Shown here: piece by piece, positions 26,961 through 35,957 of the stretch
Position numbering within the stretch: position 1 is the first letter of the stretch
How the letters are laid out: each line of letters starts with the position of its first letter
Position numbers and translations under genes: made by a program
DNA from: Mucilaginibacter lappiensis
GTDB taxonomy: Bacteria > Bacteroidota > Bacteroidia > Sphingobacteriales > Sphingobacteriaceae
Direction of reading: 5' to 3'
Length of the DNA stretch: 64,000 nt
Assembly (NCBI RefSeq): GCF_900155965.1
Contig: NZ_FTMG01000001.1
Location: 806,001 to 870,000 of the forward strand
The notes under the pieces: model-generated
Seen by the model: the letters and a program-made list of their open reading frames with translations, nothing else
The model's database searches: none
What the model was told of the DNA's origin: nothing

Positions 26961-28340
26961 TTAATTCTCGGTTTTACCGGGGAATTTATCAAACAAAGCT
27001 TTCAGTTCTTTTGCCTTTTCAGGGTATTCCTGGATAACATTGGTTCGTTCGCTTGGATCGAATGACAAATTAAACAATTCTATTTTAGATTCCTGTGCCT
27101 GGTTGGATATCCCTGTATTGGTATTGGCCGATTTTACTTCCCGGTATTTCCAATCGCCCTGGCGTACCGCTTCACAAATGCCGTTATTTACGTAATAAAT
27201 TTCCCGGTGTTTGGGATGACGGCCGCCTTTGCCCAACAGCACATCGGAGATGGATTGCCCATCAAGCACCCGCCCTTTTGGCAATGGCGCGTTTACCCAC
27301 TGGGCCAGGGTTGGCAATACATCCAGATTGCTCACCATACTGGTGATGGATGCACCTACAGGCGTATGCCCTTTCCAGTACACAATAAAAGGTTCGCGTA
27401 CGCCACCTTCATAACTTTGCCCTTTGCTGCCGCGGAAGACGCCTGCGGTACCGGCATCCCAGGGTTTGGTAGCCCCATCACCCGACATGCGCGATGGAAA
27501 CTCGATCCACGGGCCGTTATCGCTCGAAAACATAAATATGGTATTATCGGCCAGTCCTTGTTTTTCCAGCTGTGCCCAAACCTCGGCTAAACTGGCGTCG
27601 AGCTGCTCCACCACATCACCCAGGTGACCGCCATCGGAACGGCCTTTATTTTGCTGCGATGAGGCAAAGGCTACCGGCAAATGCGGCACATTATGCGCCA
27701 GGTACAAGAAAAATGGTTTACCTTTCTTTTGCTCTTTAATATACCTGATCGCCTCGTTCTTATATAGATCGATCAGGGATGAATCAGCCGGTTTGATCAC
27801 CTCTGGTTTATGTCCCCGGAATATTTTAAGCGTGGTATCTGTTTTAACGTATGGATACTTATAATCATGGCTGTACAACATACCGTAATAGGAGTCGAAA
27901 CCTTGCGCCATGGGATGGTTGTAAGGCTTATGATCGCCCAGATGCCATTTACCTATCATAGCAGTTTTATAACCAACAGCCTTCAGCATTTCGGCAATGG
28001 TCACTTCCTGATCAGGCAAACCCAATTCCGATCCCGGCCCTATAGGATAGGGAAGATTCATCCTGGAGGCATAACGCCCTGTTAGCAACGATGCCCTTGA
28101 TGGCGTACAGCTTGGACTGGATACCACATAATTAGTTTCTCTTACACCTTTTTGGGCCATTTTATCCAGGAACGGCGTTTTAATGACCGGGTTTCCATAA
28201 CAACTCAGGTCGGAGTAACCCATATCATCGGCCAGTACAAAAATGACATTGGGGCGTTGCTGCGCCCTGGCATTTAATGTTATAAAAAGTAATACAAGCC
28301 ATATTAGCTTAGCAGGTAATTTGCCCGGAAAAGATTGCAT
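26961..28340 (-). CDS. S1-family sulfatase (Cys type)
   Basis: 459 residues, signal peptide about 1-26 (LNARAQ). Alkaline-phosphatase-fold sulfatase: metal-binding Asp38-Asp39 in [10 protein letters not shown], the formylglycine motif C-T-P-S-R at 78-82 with the following SLLTGR, and later KWHLGDHKP and [10 protein letters not shown]. Cys78 must be converted to formylglycine, which the operon's own FGE can do. It removes sulfate from an unknown ester, probably in the periplasm. It lies 73 bp downstream of another sulfatase gene. The family subgroup cannot be set without SulfAtlas. Confidence 0.92.
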   Translation of the reverse strand: MQSFPGKLPAKLIWLVLLFITLNARAQQRPNVIFVLADDMGYSDLSCYGNPVIKTPFLDKMAQKGVRETNYVVSSPSCTPSRASLLTGRYASRMNLPYPIGPGSELGLPDQEVTIAEMLKAVGYKTAMIGKWHLGDHKPYNHPMAQGFDSYYGMLYSHDYKYPYVKTDTTLKIFRGHKPEVIKPADSSLIDLYKNEAIRYIKEQKKGKPFFLYLAHNVPHLPVAFASSQQNKGRSDGGHLGDVVEQLDASLAEVWAQLEKQGLADNTIFMFSSDNGPWIEFPSRMSGDGATKPWDAGTAGVFRGSKGQSYEGGVREPFIVYWKGHTPVGASITSMVSNLDVLPTLAQWVNAPLPKGRVLDGQSISDVLLGKGGRHPKHREIYYVNNGICEAVRQGDWKYREVKSANTNTGISNQAQESKIELFNLSFDPSERTNVIQEYPEKAKELKALFDKFPGKTEN

Positions 28341-28412
28341 AAAGGTTGGTATAATTTATCCAAAGTAACCGATTGCCATTTTACTTTACAAGCGGTTACT
28401 TTATTATTTTTG

Positions 28413-29993
28413 TTACAATGATTTTATCTTGTTCCAGTCAACCACTCCTACTTTTTGTGCCCATTGCAGGTATTCGGCTTCCAGGGCTTTTACCTTATCG
28501 GGGTATTTAGCAGCGAGATTATTGGTTTCAGATCGATCGGCATCCAAATCATACAATTCCCAGGGCCGGTCAATTTCGGCAACCAGTTTCCAGTTCCCTT
28601 TCCTGATGGCCCGGCTACCCTCATGCTCCCAAAAGATGGCATCGTGACCGTTCCAGGCTTTGCTGAGCAATACATTTTTCAGACTAAATCCCTCCAACGG
28701 TGTAAGCTTCCTATTTTTTAACTCCTGCGGATAACTTACGCCAGCCAAATCAAGACAGGTGGGCATGATATCGATAAAATGGGCAGGCTGCGTGTTGGTG
28801 CTACCAGCTTTGATAATACCCGGGAACCAGGCAATAAACGGTGTGGCGATACCGCCCTCGTGTGTATTTCTTTTAAACAGCCTGAACGGTGTGTTACTCA
28901 CGTTGGCCCAGGGAATTTCGTAACTATCAATAGAATTTACTGAACCGGGTGTTCCATTTTTTTGAATCACTGTGGCCAGGCTCTTTACCTCATCGGCACT
29001 GCCACCATTGTCTGATGCAAAAAGCACGATGGTATTTTTATCTTTTCCAAGTTGTTTCAGCTTGTTCATGATCTCGCCTACACCGGCATCCATCCTATCT
29101 ATCATGGCCGCGTAAATGGCCATGCGGGTATCCCATTTATCTTTTTCTTCAGGTGATAATGAATCCCAGTCGGATGCGCGACTGTCACGATCAGATAGTT
29201 TCCAGTATTTTTTGATGATACCGCTGGCCAGTAATTTTTCATAACGTTGTTTACGCAGCTTGTCCCAGCCTTTGAGGTATTTGCCCTTGTAACGGGCAAT
29301 GTCCTCCGGCAGTGCTTGTATGGGCCAATGCGGGGCGTTATAAGCCACATATAAAAAGAACGGCGACTTATCAGTTTTAATTTGTTCCAACGACTGTATG
29401 GCGAAATCGGTAATAGCTTGTGTCAGATATTTAGAAGTATCGTTCCTCGTGATCTCCCGGTCGTTCAGCATAAAGGTTATCTTGCTGCCATCGTTATACA
29501 ATGGGGCCGAATTAAAATAACTGCTGCCATTATTCAGCATGATAAATGATCTGTCAAAACCGCGATTAAAGGCCAGTGCCGATGGCTGCAGACCAACATG
29601 CCATTTGCCCGATACGATGGTGTTATAACCGGCTTTGGTTTTCAGCAACTCGGCAATGGTGGCGCAATGCTCATTCAGATACCCCTGGTATACCGGCGAG
29701 CCTTTATATTTCACCATGTCGCCCACACCTGCCTGGTGCGGATATAAACCGGTTAACAATGATGTGCGCGATGGACAGCACCTCCCGGCATTATAAAATT
29801 GGGTCATTTTTAAACCTTCCCGGGCGAGTTTATCAATATTGGGGGTATGGATCTCGGAGCCAAAACAACCCAGATCAGCAAAGCCCATATCGTCGGCTAA
29901 AATGATGACGATATTGGGTTTGGTTATTTGCTTTTGCGCGAAGGTGATGCTGCCGGAAAGCAGGCATAAAATAAGGAGTAGTAAATGTTTCAA
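28413..29993 (-). CDS. S1-family arylsulfatase (Cys type), TTG start
   Basis: 526 residues. The frame opens with TTG at 29993 and no in-frame ATG exists before a stop codon at 30006. The TTG reading gives a normal signal peptide (KHLLLLILCLLSGSITFAQ). Catalytic motifs: DDMGFADLGCFG (Asp34-Asp35) and C-C-P-S-R at 72-76, with LLTGLYPHQAGVGDM after it, typical of arylsulfatase A-like enzymes. KWHVGL and FASDNGGSADEV are also present. Probably periplasmic; the ester substrate is unknown. It is separated from the thioredoxin-fusion gene by a palindromic repeat element. Confidence 0.9.
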   Translation of the reverse strand: MKHLLLLILCLLSGSITFAQKQITKPNIVIILADDMGFADLGCFGSEIHTPNIDKLAREGLKMTQFYNAGRCCPSRTSLLTGLYPHQAGVGDMVKYKGSPVYQGYLNEHCATIAELLKTKAGYNTIVSGKWHVGLQPSALAFNRGFDRSFIMLNNGSSYFNSAPLYNDGSKITFMLNDREITRNDTSKYLTQAITDFAIQSLEQIKTDKSPFFLYVAYNAPHWPIQALPEDIARYKGKYLKGWDKLRKQRYEKLLASGIIKKYWKLSDRDSRASDWDSLSPEEKDKWDTRMAIYAAMIDRMDAGVGEIMNKLKQLGKDKNTIVLFASDNGGSADEVKSLATVIQKNGTPGSVNSIDSYEIPWANVSNTPFRLFKRNTHEGGIATPFIAWFPGIIKAGSTNTQPAHFIDIMPTCLDLAGVSYPQELKNRKLTPLEGFSLKNVLLSKAWNGHDAIFWEHEGSRAIRKGNWKLVAEIDRPWELYDLDADRSETNNLAAKYPDKVKALEAEYLQWAQKVGVVDWNKIKSL

Positions 29994-30023
29994 TGTTGGT
30001 GGTGGTTATTATCTTACACTAAA

Positions 30024-30108
30024 TGTCATTTCGAACGAAGAGAGAAATCTTATACATTGGGATATAATAGCGTATAAGGTTTCTCCTCGTTCCTCGTTCG
30101 AAATGACA
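30024..30108. repeat. Palindromic REP/MITE-like element, 85 bp
   Basis: The outer arms TGTCATTTCGAACGA and TCGTTCGAAATGACA are exact reverse complements and the whole element folds into one long imperfect hairpin. It lies in a 131-bp gap between two operon genes. The same TGTCAT...ATGACA termini occur at 44252-44329 and 59288-59404. Confidence 0.85.
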
Positions 30109-30124
30109 AAAGGAAATATGATGA

Positions 30125-30865
30125 CTATTTGGTTTTCGCAATGCTTGAGGTAGTCTGTGCCACCACGGCTTCAACCTGGTAAACTGACGAAAACCCTTGC
30201 TTTTTCCAAACCTCTTTTTTGTTTTGATACAGCACCAGGGTTGGCAGCACGTTTACTTTAAGCTCCTTTGCCAAAGCAGTATTATCATATACTTCGATGC
30301 TGATGATCTTTGGGGTAAAACCAGTTTTTGCTTTCAACGAATCCAGTACGGGTACCAGCTTTTTGCAGGCGCCGCAATACCGGGAGCCAAAATCAACCAG
30401 TACCAACTGCGATGAACCGGTAAGCTCTGTAAATTCTGCCTTAGTTAAAGAAACACCTTTTTTAGTAGTCGAGATAATAGGATAACCAGAACCTATCCAG
30501 TTAGCTAAACCACCCGGAAGCTCTTCTACGTCCTTAAACCCTTTTGCACGCAATTCGTTGGATAAAACCTTGCTTCGGCCATTGGCAATAGAGTAAACAA
30601 AGGTCGGTTTGTCTTTTGAAAGCGCATCCAGGCGTTGCCGATAATCGGCGGCTTTGGCATCTACGTTAACAGCGCCCTTGATATGGTTCTGTACAAATTC
30701 TTCGCCCGAACGGGCATCCAGTATCTGCGCGTTTTTAGCGTGGTTAAGTTTGGCGGCAAAAGCCTCTAATGATAACAATGGGGGTTGTACAGGTGTGGTT
30801 TGCGCATTGGCAACACCCGTGGCGGCAACTATTACTGCCAGCAAAAAGTTTCTTAATTTTTTCAT
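30125..30865 (-). CDS. Rhodanese-like / thioredoxin fusion, rhodanese Cys lost
   Basis: 246 residues from the ATG at 30865. Signal peptide about 1-22 (AATGVANAQ). A rhodanese-like domain (about 31-130) has the usual framework (ILDARSGEEF, HIKGAVNV), but the active loop reads S-I-A-N-G-R-S (92-98), with Ser92 where the persulfide-forming Cys belongs. A thioredoxin domain follows (about 140-246) with an intact CGAC redox motif (164-167) in FGSRYCGACKKL. It is thus a likely periplasmic redox protein with a catalytically dead rhodanese. In a sulfatase operon it may keep cysteines reduced or accept sulfur from the neighbouring rhodanese, by inference. Confidence 0.85.
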   Translation of the reverse strand: MKKLRNFLLAVIVAATGVANAQTTPVQPPLLSLEAFAAKLNHAKNAQILDARSGEEFVQNHIKGAVNVDAKAADYRQRLDALSKDKPTFVYSIANGRSKVLSNELRAKGFKDVEELPGGLANWIGSGYPIISTTKKGVSLTKAEFTELTGSSQLVLVDFGSRYCGACKKLVPVLDSLKAKTGFTPKIISIEVYDNTALAKELKVNVLPTLVLYQNKKEVWKKQGFSSVYQVEAVVAQTTSSIAKTK

Positions 30866-30874
30866 GATCATTAA

Positions 30875-32749
30875 TTAGTTATTGTTTTCTAAATGATGGA
30901 TCCTTTTATTGTTGATATCATCACGGTCAATAAAGGGGTAGATATTGTTCTTTTTAGCCTCGGCATCAAACAAGTCTTTCAATTCCTTTAATTTTTCAGG
31001 ATATTTTTTAGCCAGGTCAATGCGTTCGTTAAAATCCTCGTTCAGGTTATACAGCTTCCATACGTCCTTGTCGTAATTGCGCTCAGGAAGTGTTTTACCT
31101 TGTGGAAAATTGAGCAGGTCGATATTATCCGGGCGATGCGCGGCTTCGGCTTTCCAGCCGTCTTTATAAATAGAGCGGGAAGTGAAGATGTAATAGTATT
31201 GTTTGGTGTGCAACGTTGGCGCCTGCGCATTATTGAACGAGCTAAACAACGATTTACCCTGCAACGTATCCTGTTTAATACCTTTAATATACTCAGGCAG
31301 TTTCAAACCTGCGGCTTCAATAGTAGTTGGGAATATATCCGAAACATGACCATACTGGTTACGGATACCGCCTTTTTCCTTGATCAATTTTGGATAGTAA
31401 ACAATGAGCGGGTTATGCGTACCACCTTCGGCGTCGGCATCAGATTTCCAGTATTTGAAAGGCGTATTGGCAGCCTGTGCCCATCCTAGTGGATAATTGG
31501 TTGATGCCTCAGGAGTGCCGATAGATTCGTAATCACTTTCGTTATCCTTGATATAATCGGCCTCAGGTGTAGTCAGGGGTGAGTTTTTGGGGTTGATGAC
31601 ACCGTGGAAAGTTCCTTCCTTACTGGCGCCGTTATCCCCTATCATCACAAATACCAGCGTATTATCAAACTGACCAGACGCTTTAAGATAACTGATCACC
31701 CGGCCAACCTGGTGGTCGATATAGGTAAGGTACCCGGCATATACTTCCATAAAACGGGCATATAGTTTTTGCTGAGCCGGCGGCAGACTCTTCCAGGCTT
31801 GTATGCGCTCATTACGCTCGGGCAGTTTAGCATAAGCAGGAATATAACCGGCTTTTTTCTGATTTTCAAAAACCTTTTCGCGGTACACATCCCAGCCTTC
31901 ATCAAATTTACCCTTGTACAGGTCGCTCCACTCCTTGCTTACCTGGTGCGGGGCATGAGTAGCACCTGGCGCATAATATAAAAAGAAAGGCCTGTCGGGA
32001 GCGGCTTTATGAGCAGCATCAATATAGGCTATGGCCTTATCGGTGATCACCTCGTTCAGGTTACGGCCATCCGGTTTTATATGGAAATTATCCTCTACCA
32101 GGTGCGGCGGGTTATACTGGTCGGTAGCCGATTCCAGAAAACCAATGTGGTGATCAAAGCCTTTACCCGTAGGCCAGCGGTCGAATGGACCAACGGCTGT
32201 AGTATCCTCATCGGGTGTTACGCCCCACTTGCCTACAGCAAAGGTACTGTAACCGTTTTCGCGCAGATTTTCGGCAATGGTACCCTTATCAGCCGGGATC
32301 CGGCCATCATACCCTGGAAAACCTGCTGCGGTTGAGGCATGCGAAAAATTACCCACGTGCACATAATGATGATTACGACCTGTTAGCAAAGACGACCGGG
32401 TTGGCGCGCAAATACCAGCTGTATGAAAATTAGTATAACGTAAGCCATTGTTGGCCAGCGTATCAAAATTGGGGGTGCTGATGAGTCCTCCAAAGGTAGC
32501 AGAGGCGCCAAAGCCAACATCGTCTAATAATATCCACACCACATTGGGTGCGCCTTTAGGGGCCTTAAGCGGCTTAGGCCACCATTCCTTTGATTCGGCC
32601 AGGGTTTTGCCTATCACCCCTTTGTAGGTTGATGGAGTTGATGGCGGTATATTGGCCGGAGCTACGGGTCCATATTGCGCCACGGCCGGCAGCGCAAAAC
32701 CCAGGGCAATTACTATTGCCACGAACGTTTTTTTATGATTTTGTTTCAT
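30875..32749 (-). CDS. Arylsulfatase, S1_4-like, tandem paralogue A
   Basis: 624 residues, signal peptide about 1-24 (ALPAVAQ). A proline-rich linker is followed by KEWWPKPLKAPKGAPNVVW and the sulfatase core: Asp76-Asp77 (LLDDVGFGAS), C-A-P-T-R at 114-118, then LLTGRNHHYVHVGN. C-x-P-T-R and the long insertion-rich body match AtsA-like S1_4 sulfatases (family from memory). GDNGASKEGTFHG supplies C-terminal metal and sulfate contacts. It is near-collinear with the next gene upstream (33018), with long blocks of identity, so the two arose by tandem duplication. Confidence 0.92.
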   Translation of the reverse strand: MKQNHKKTFVAIVIALGFALPAVAQYGPVAPANIPPSTPSTYKGVIGKTLAESKEWWPKPLKAPKGAPNVVWILLDDVGFGASATFGGLISTPNFDTLANNGLRYTNFHTAGICAPTRSSLLTGRNHHYVHVGNFSHASTAAGFPGYDGRIPADKGTIAENLRENGYSTFAVGKWGVTPDEDTTAVGPFDRWPTGKGFDHHIGFLESATDQYNPPHLVEDNFHIKPDGRNLNEVITDKAIAYIDAAHKAAPDRPFFLYYAPGATHAPHQVSKEWSDLYKGKFDEGWDVYREKVFENQKKAGYIPAYAKLPERNERIQAWKSLPPAQQKLYARFMEVYAGYLTYIDHQVGRVISYLKASGQFDNTLVFVMIGDNGASKEGTFHGVINPKNSPLTTPEADYIKDNESDYESIGTPEASTNYPLGWAQAANTPFKYWKSDADAEGGTHNPLIVYYPKLIKEKGGIRNQYGHVSDIFPTTIEAAGLKLPEYIKGIKQDTLQGKSLFSSFNNAQAPTLHTKQYYYIFTSRSIYKDGWKAEAAHRPDNIDLLNFPQGKTLPERNYDKDVWKLYNLNEDFNERIDLAKKYPEKLKELKDLFDAEAKKNNIYPFIDRDDINNKRIHHLENNN

Positions 32750-32800
32750 ATGGATAGGTTTTATATTATTGGATTATAACTTCTGATCTAATTTAATACA

Positions 32801-32928
32801 CGTCAATTGCGAGGTACGAAAGCTACAGCCCCACCCAACCCTCCCCGGAAGGGAGGGCTTTAAAATATTTTCCAAAGTCTCCCCTTCCGGGGGAGATTTA
32901 GAGGGGGCTTTCGTACCTCGCAATGACG
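32801..32928. repeat. Palindromic MITE-like element, 128 bp
   Basis: Outer arms CGTCAATTGCGAGGTACGAA and TTCGTACCTCGCAATGACG pair with one or two differences. Internal CCCTCCC/GGGGAG palindromes (CCGGAAGG core) nest inside. Read in reverse complement it matches the element at 59288-59404 through most of its length. It lies between the two paralogous arylsulfatase genes. Confidence 0.88.
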
Positions 32929-33012
32929 CGTTTTTTTGTCCTTGTTCTTTGCTCTACTTATCCATGTTCCAAAGAATCCTTGCTCTTTGTTCCCCTAATC
33001 CTTGCTCCCTCA
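32929..33012. repeat. Short tandem-like C/T-rich repeats
   Basis: Imperfect repeats of a CCTTGTTCTTTGCTC-like unit (CCTTGTTCTTTGCTC, CCTTGCTCTTTGTTC, CCTTGCTCCCTC) follow the MITE-like element in the same intergenic gap. No coding or known regulatory function is apparent. Confidence 0.5.
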
Positions 33013-33017
33013 ACAGT

Positions 33018-34898
33018 CTATTTTTTATAATTCTGATGTATCCTCCGATGATAAACATCGTACCAGTCAATAAACGGATACAGGTTATTTTTTTGAGCCT
33101 GTTCTTCAAATACTGCTTTCAGTTCTTTTAACTTTTCGGGATATTTCTTGGCCAGGTCGATACGCTCATTGAAGTCATCGTTCAGGTTATACAGTTCCCA
33201 TACATCATCATCAAAGCTGATATCGGGAACATTTTTGCCTACGGTAAAGTCGTTCAGCTCCACATAATCCGGATGGTGTGCCGCCTCGGCTTTCCAGCCA
33301 TCGCTGTAAATAGAACGCGAGCCAAATATGTAGTAATGCTGTAGTTTGTGCCTGTTAGCTGCTTCCGGGTGATCAAAGGAATAAACCAGAGATGTTCCTT
33401 GCAGTGTATCCTGTTTAATACCCCTGATGTACTCAGGCAGTTTAATGCCTGTATACTCCAATGTGGTAGGCAGCACATCAATCACATGACCGTACTGCGT
33501 GCGGATGGTTCCCTTGTCTTTAATGCCTTTTGGATAGTAAACAATCAACGGGTTACGGGTGCCTCCTTCGGAGTTGGCATCCTGTTTCCAGTATTTAAAG
33601 GGCGTGTTGGCAGCCTGTGCCCAGCCCAGCGGGTAATTGGTTGAGGCCTGCGGCGTGCCTATGTCATCAATATCCTCAATGTTTGTTTTCAGGTAAGGAG
33701 CCTCGGCAAGCAATTTGGCCGAATTCTTTTTAGGATTAATCTCACCATGCAGGGTTCCCTCTTTACTGGCACCGTTATCGCCTATGATCACAAATACCAG
33801 GGTATTATCCAGCTGGCCGCTTTGCTTTAAATAATTGATTAGTCGACCAACTTCATGATCAGTATAAGTCAGGTAACCGGCGTACACTTCCATAAAACGG
33901 GCATATAGTTTTTGCTCGGCCGGAGGTAATGATTTCCAGGCGGGGATACGGGTATTACGCTCCGGTAATTTAGCATAAGCGGGTATGATGCCCAGCTTTT
34001 TCTGCCTTGCGATCACTTTTTCCCTGAAATCATCCCAACCCGAATCAAACTGACCTTTGTACAGATCGCTCCATTCTTTTGCTACCTGGTGCGGTGAGTG
34101 GGTTGCTCCCGGTGCGTAGTACAAAAAGAAAGGTTTATCTGGTGCTGCTTTATGTTGTCGGGTAATATAAAAAATAGCTTTATCGGTGATCTGCTCGTTC
34201 AGGTGACGACCATCTGGCGTTACGTGGGCGTTGTCTTCTACCAGATCAGGTTTGTACTGATCCGTTGCCGAACCCAGGAACCCAAAGAAATGATCAAAAC
34301 CTTTACCTGTTGGCCAGCGATCAAACGGACCGGCATCGGTAGCATCCTCATCGGGTGTTAAACCGTACTTACCCACGGCAAAAGTATTGTAACCATTCTC
34401 GCGCAATATTTCGGCAACCGTTCCTTTATCAGAGGGTATGCGGCCGTCATAACCCGGGAACCCGGCAGATAAAGCGATGTGCGAGAATCCACCCTCGTGA
34501 ACATAATGGTGATTACGCCCGGTAAGCAGGGCCGAACGTGTAGGCGCGCAGATACCTGCCGTATGGAAATTGGTGTAACGCAGCCCGTTATTGGCCAGCG
34601 TATCAAAATTGGGTGTTTTAATGATACCGCCAAAGGTGCTTGTAGCGCCAAAGCCCACATCATCCAATATGATCCACAGCACGTTTGGCGCACCGGCAGG
34701 CGCTTTATGAGGCTCGGGCCACCACTCCTTTGAATCATTAAGCGTTTTCCCTACCGTACCGCCAAATGGCTGCGTATTTTGAGCCTTTACACTTTGCAAA
34801 CCGAGCATGCCGATAAGCACAGCAACGGGCCATATTTTACCAATACCCGGCTTAAAATACTGGGGTGGCTTTGGGGTGAGTACTTTTAAATGTATCAT
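33018..34898 (-). CDS. Arylsulfatase, S1_4-like, tandem paralogue B
   Basis: 626 residues. The N-terminus has a positively charged stretch, then a signal segment (about 22-39, VAVLIGMLGLQSVKAQ). The core repeats the motifs of paralogue A: Asp79-Asp80 (ILDDVGFGAT), C-A-P-T-R at 117-121 with LLTGRNHHYVHEGG, and GDNGASKEGTLHGE. All sulfatase catalytic residues look intact, so both paralogues are probably active with different ester preferences. It lies 25 bp downstream of the rhodanese gene. Location: periplasm. Confidence 0.92.
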   Translation of the reverse strand: MIHLKVLTPKPPQYFKPGIGKIWPVAVLIGMLGLQSVKAQNTQPFGGTVGKTLNDSKEWWPEPHKAPAGAPNVLWIILDDVGFGATSTFGGIIKTPNFDTLANNGLRYTNFHTAGICAPTRSALLTGRNHHYVHEGGFSHIALSAGFPGYDGRIPSDKGTVAEILRENGYNTFAVGKYGLTPDEDATDAGPFDRWPTGKGFDHFFGFLGSATDQYKPDLVEDNAHVTPDGRHLNEQITDKAIFYITRQHKAAPDKPFFLYYAPGATHSPHQVAKEWSDLYKGQFDSGWDDFREKVIARQKKLGIIPAYAKLPERNTRIPAWKSLPPAEQKLYARFMEVYAGYLTYTDHEVGRLINYLKQSGQLDNTLVFVIIGDNGASKEGTLHGEINPKKNSAKLLAEAPYLKTNIEDIDDIGTPQASTNYPLGWAQAANTPFKYWKQDANSEGGTRNPLIVYYPKGIKDKGTIRTQYGHVIDVLPTTLEYTGIKLPEYIRGIKQDTLQGTSLVYSFDHPEAANRHKLQHYYIFGSRSIYSDGWKAEAAHHPDYVELNDFTVGKNVPDISFDDDVWELYNLNDDFNERIDLAKKYPEKLKELKAVFEEQAQKNNLYPFIDWYDVYHRRIHQNYKK

Positions 34899-34923
34899 AA
34901 TATGATTTTCGTTTAGATGTTTA

Positions 34924-35334
34924 TTATTGTACCGGAAAACCAGCTTTTGTTAAACTGTCAAGAGCTCCTATATTATAGCTTAAATGATAGCCCAGCGTTT
35001 GCAAGGAATCAGCTGCTCTGCCGCTCCGGTTGCCGGAATGACAATAAAGATAGATGGATTTATTTTTATCTAGCTTCCTGATCTGATCGGCAAAATCGGC
35101 CGATTTGATATTGATATTTGCTGCGTATTTTAAATGCTTCTGGTTGTACTCTTCGGGCGTACGCACATCTACGAGGTAAGCTTTACCTTGCGCCACATCA
35201 TCAAGCAGTTTCTTTTCTACCGATGGTGTTACAGCTATTTTACCCGAATGGGTCTGTACGTATGCCGTCTGTTGTGCCCGTAAAGCAGTGTTTACAAAAA
35301 ACAGTAGCGCGGTGATGATGATTAATTTTTTCAT
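34924..35334 (-). CDS. Secreted rhodanese-like protein
   Basis: 136 residues, signal peptide about 1-20 (NTALRAQ), followed by a single rhodanese domain: LVDVRTPEEYNQKHLKYAAN, then the active loop C-H-S-G-N-R-S with Cys98, which is intact. Rhodanese domains carry persulfide sulfur to thiophilic acceptors. As a periplasmic protein next to sulfatases and an active-site-lacking rhodanese-thioredoxin, it may take part in extracytoplasmic thiol or sulfur chemistry. The precise acceptor is unknown. Confidence 0.88.
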   Translation of the reverse strand: MKKLIIITALLFFVNTALRAQQTAYVQTHSGKIAVTPSVEKKLLDDVAQGKAYLVDVRTPEEYNQKHLKYAANINIKSADFADQIRKLDKNKSIYLYCHSGNRSGRAADSLQTLGYHLSYNIGALDSLTKAGFPVQ

Positions 35335-35343
35335 GTTTAAGTA

Positions 35344-35820
35344 CTACTCCGCATAACTTGATCTGAACTTAATACCCCAGTGGCCGTCTTCTTTGGTAAG
35401 GATGTACAAAGACTCGAAATGTCCTATCAGGCTCCCATCGGCCCGATACCGCGAAAACCCTGTATCCACATGTACCTTATCTGCAGAAGCCTGGATAATG
35501 TTGCGGTGATCCCACTGGCTATGATCCCAGCCGGTCTTTTGCAGCTCGCCAAAAACTCTTGCAGAGTCACGGAGCCCTGCTTTTTCCAGTACCGACATTT
35601 TACCGCTGGCCAACCGGTAATGCGGAAACTGATAGGTACGCTCCCAACCCGCCAGATCTTTAGCGTTAAAGGTGGCCATATACTCATCGAGCACCTGGAA
35701 CACGGCCGCACTTACCCTCGGGTCAATCCCATGCGAGCCCTGGTCAGTCGCCGATGATTGTCCTAAAACCTGGGTTAACCCACCGATGATTGTTAAAAAA
35801 ACAAAGAATAATCTTTTCAT
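35344..35820 (-). CDS. NTF2/SnoaL-like secreted protein
   Basis: 158 residues, signal peptide about 1-20 (IIGGLTQVLGQ). The body has the cone-like NTF2/SnoaL pattern: FQVLDEYMATFNAKDLAGWERTY, then DKVHVDTGFSRYRADGSLIGHFESLYIL and DGHWGIKFRSSYAE. Members are small ligand-binding or isomerase-like proteins; no catalytic role can be assigned. It is encoded 9 bp upstream of the rhodanese and within the sulfatase operon. Confidence 0.7.
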   Translation of the reverse strand: MKRLFFVFLTIIGGLTQVLGQSSATDQGSHGIDPRVSAAVFQVLDEYMATFNAKDLAGWERTYQFPHYRLASGKMSVLEKAGLRDSARVFGELQKTGWDHSQWDHRNIIQASADKVHVDTGFSRYRADGSLIGHFESLYILTKEDGHWGIKFRSSYAE

Positions 35821-35853
35821 AGCATTGATATTTAATCGTTTAACTATTCAAAA

Positions 35854-35955
35854 CCTCACCCTACCCTCTCCAAAGGAGAGGGTTCTGAAATCTTGTTCTA
35901 AATCCTCTCCTTTGGAGAGGATTATTACCATGAGGGCTTCGCCGTTTAGGTGAGG
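35854..35955. repeat. Palindromic REP/MITE-like element, 102 bp
   Basis: The ends CCTCACC and GGTGAGG pair, and two internal hairpins (CCCTCTCC-AAAGGAGAGGG and CCTCTCC-TTTGGAGAGG) are nested. The element ends 2 bp before the SusD stop codon on the minus strand. It belongs to a family distinct from but similar in style to 32801-32928. Confidence 0.8.
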
Positions 35956-35957
35956 CT

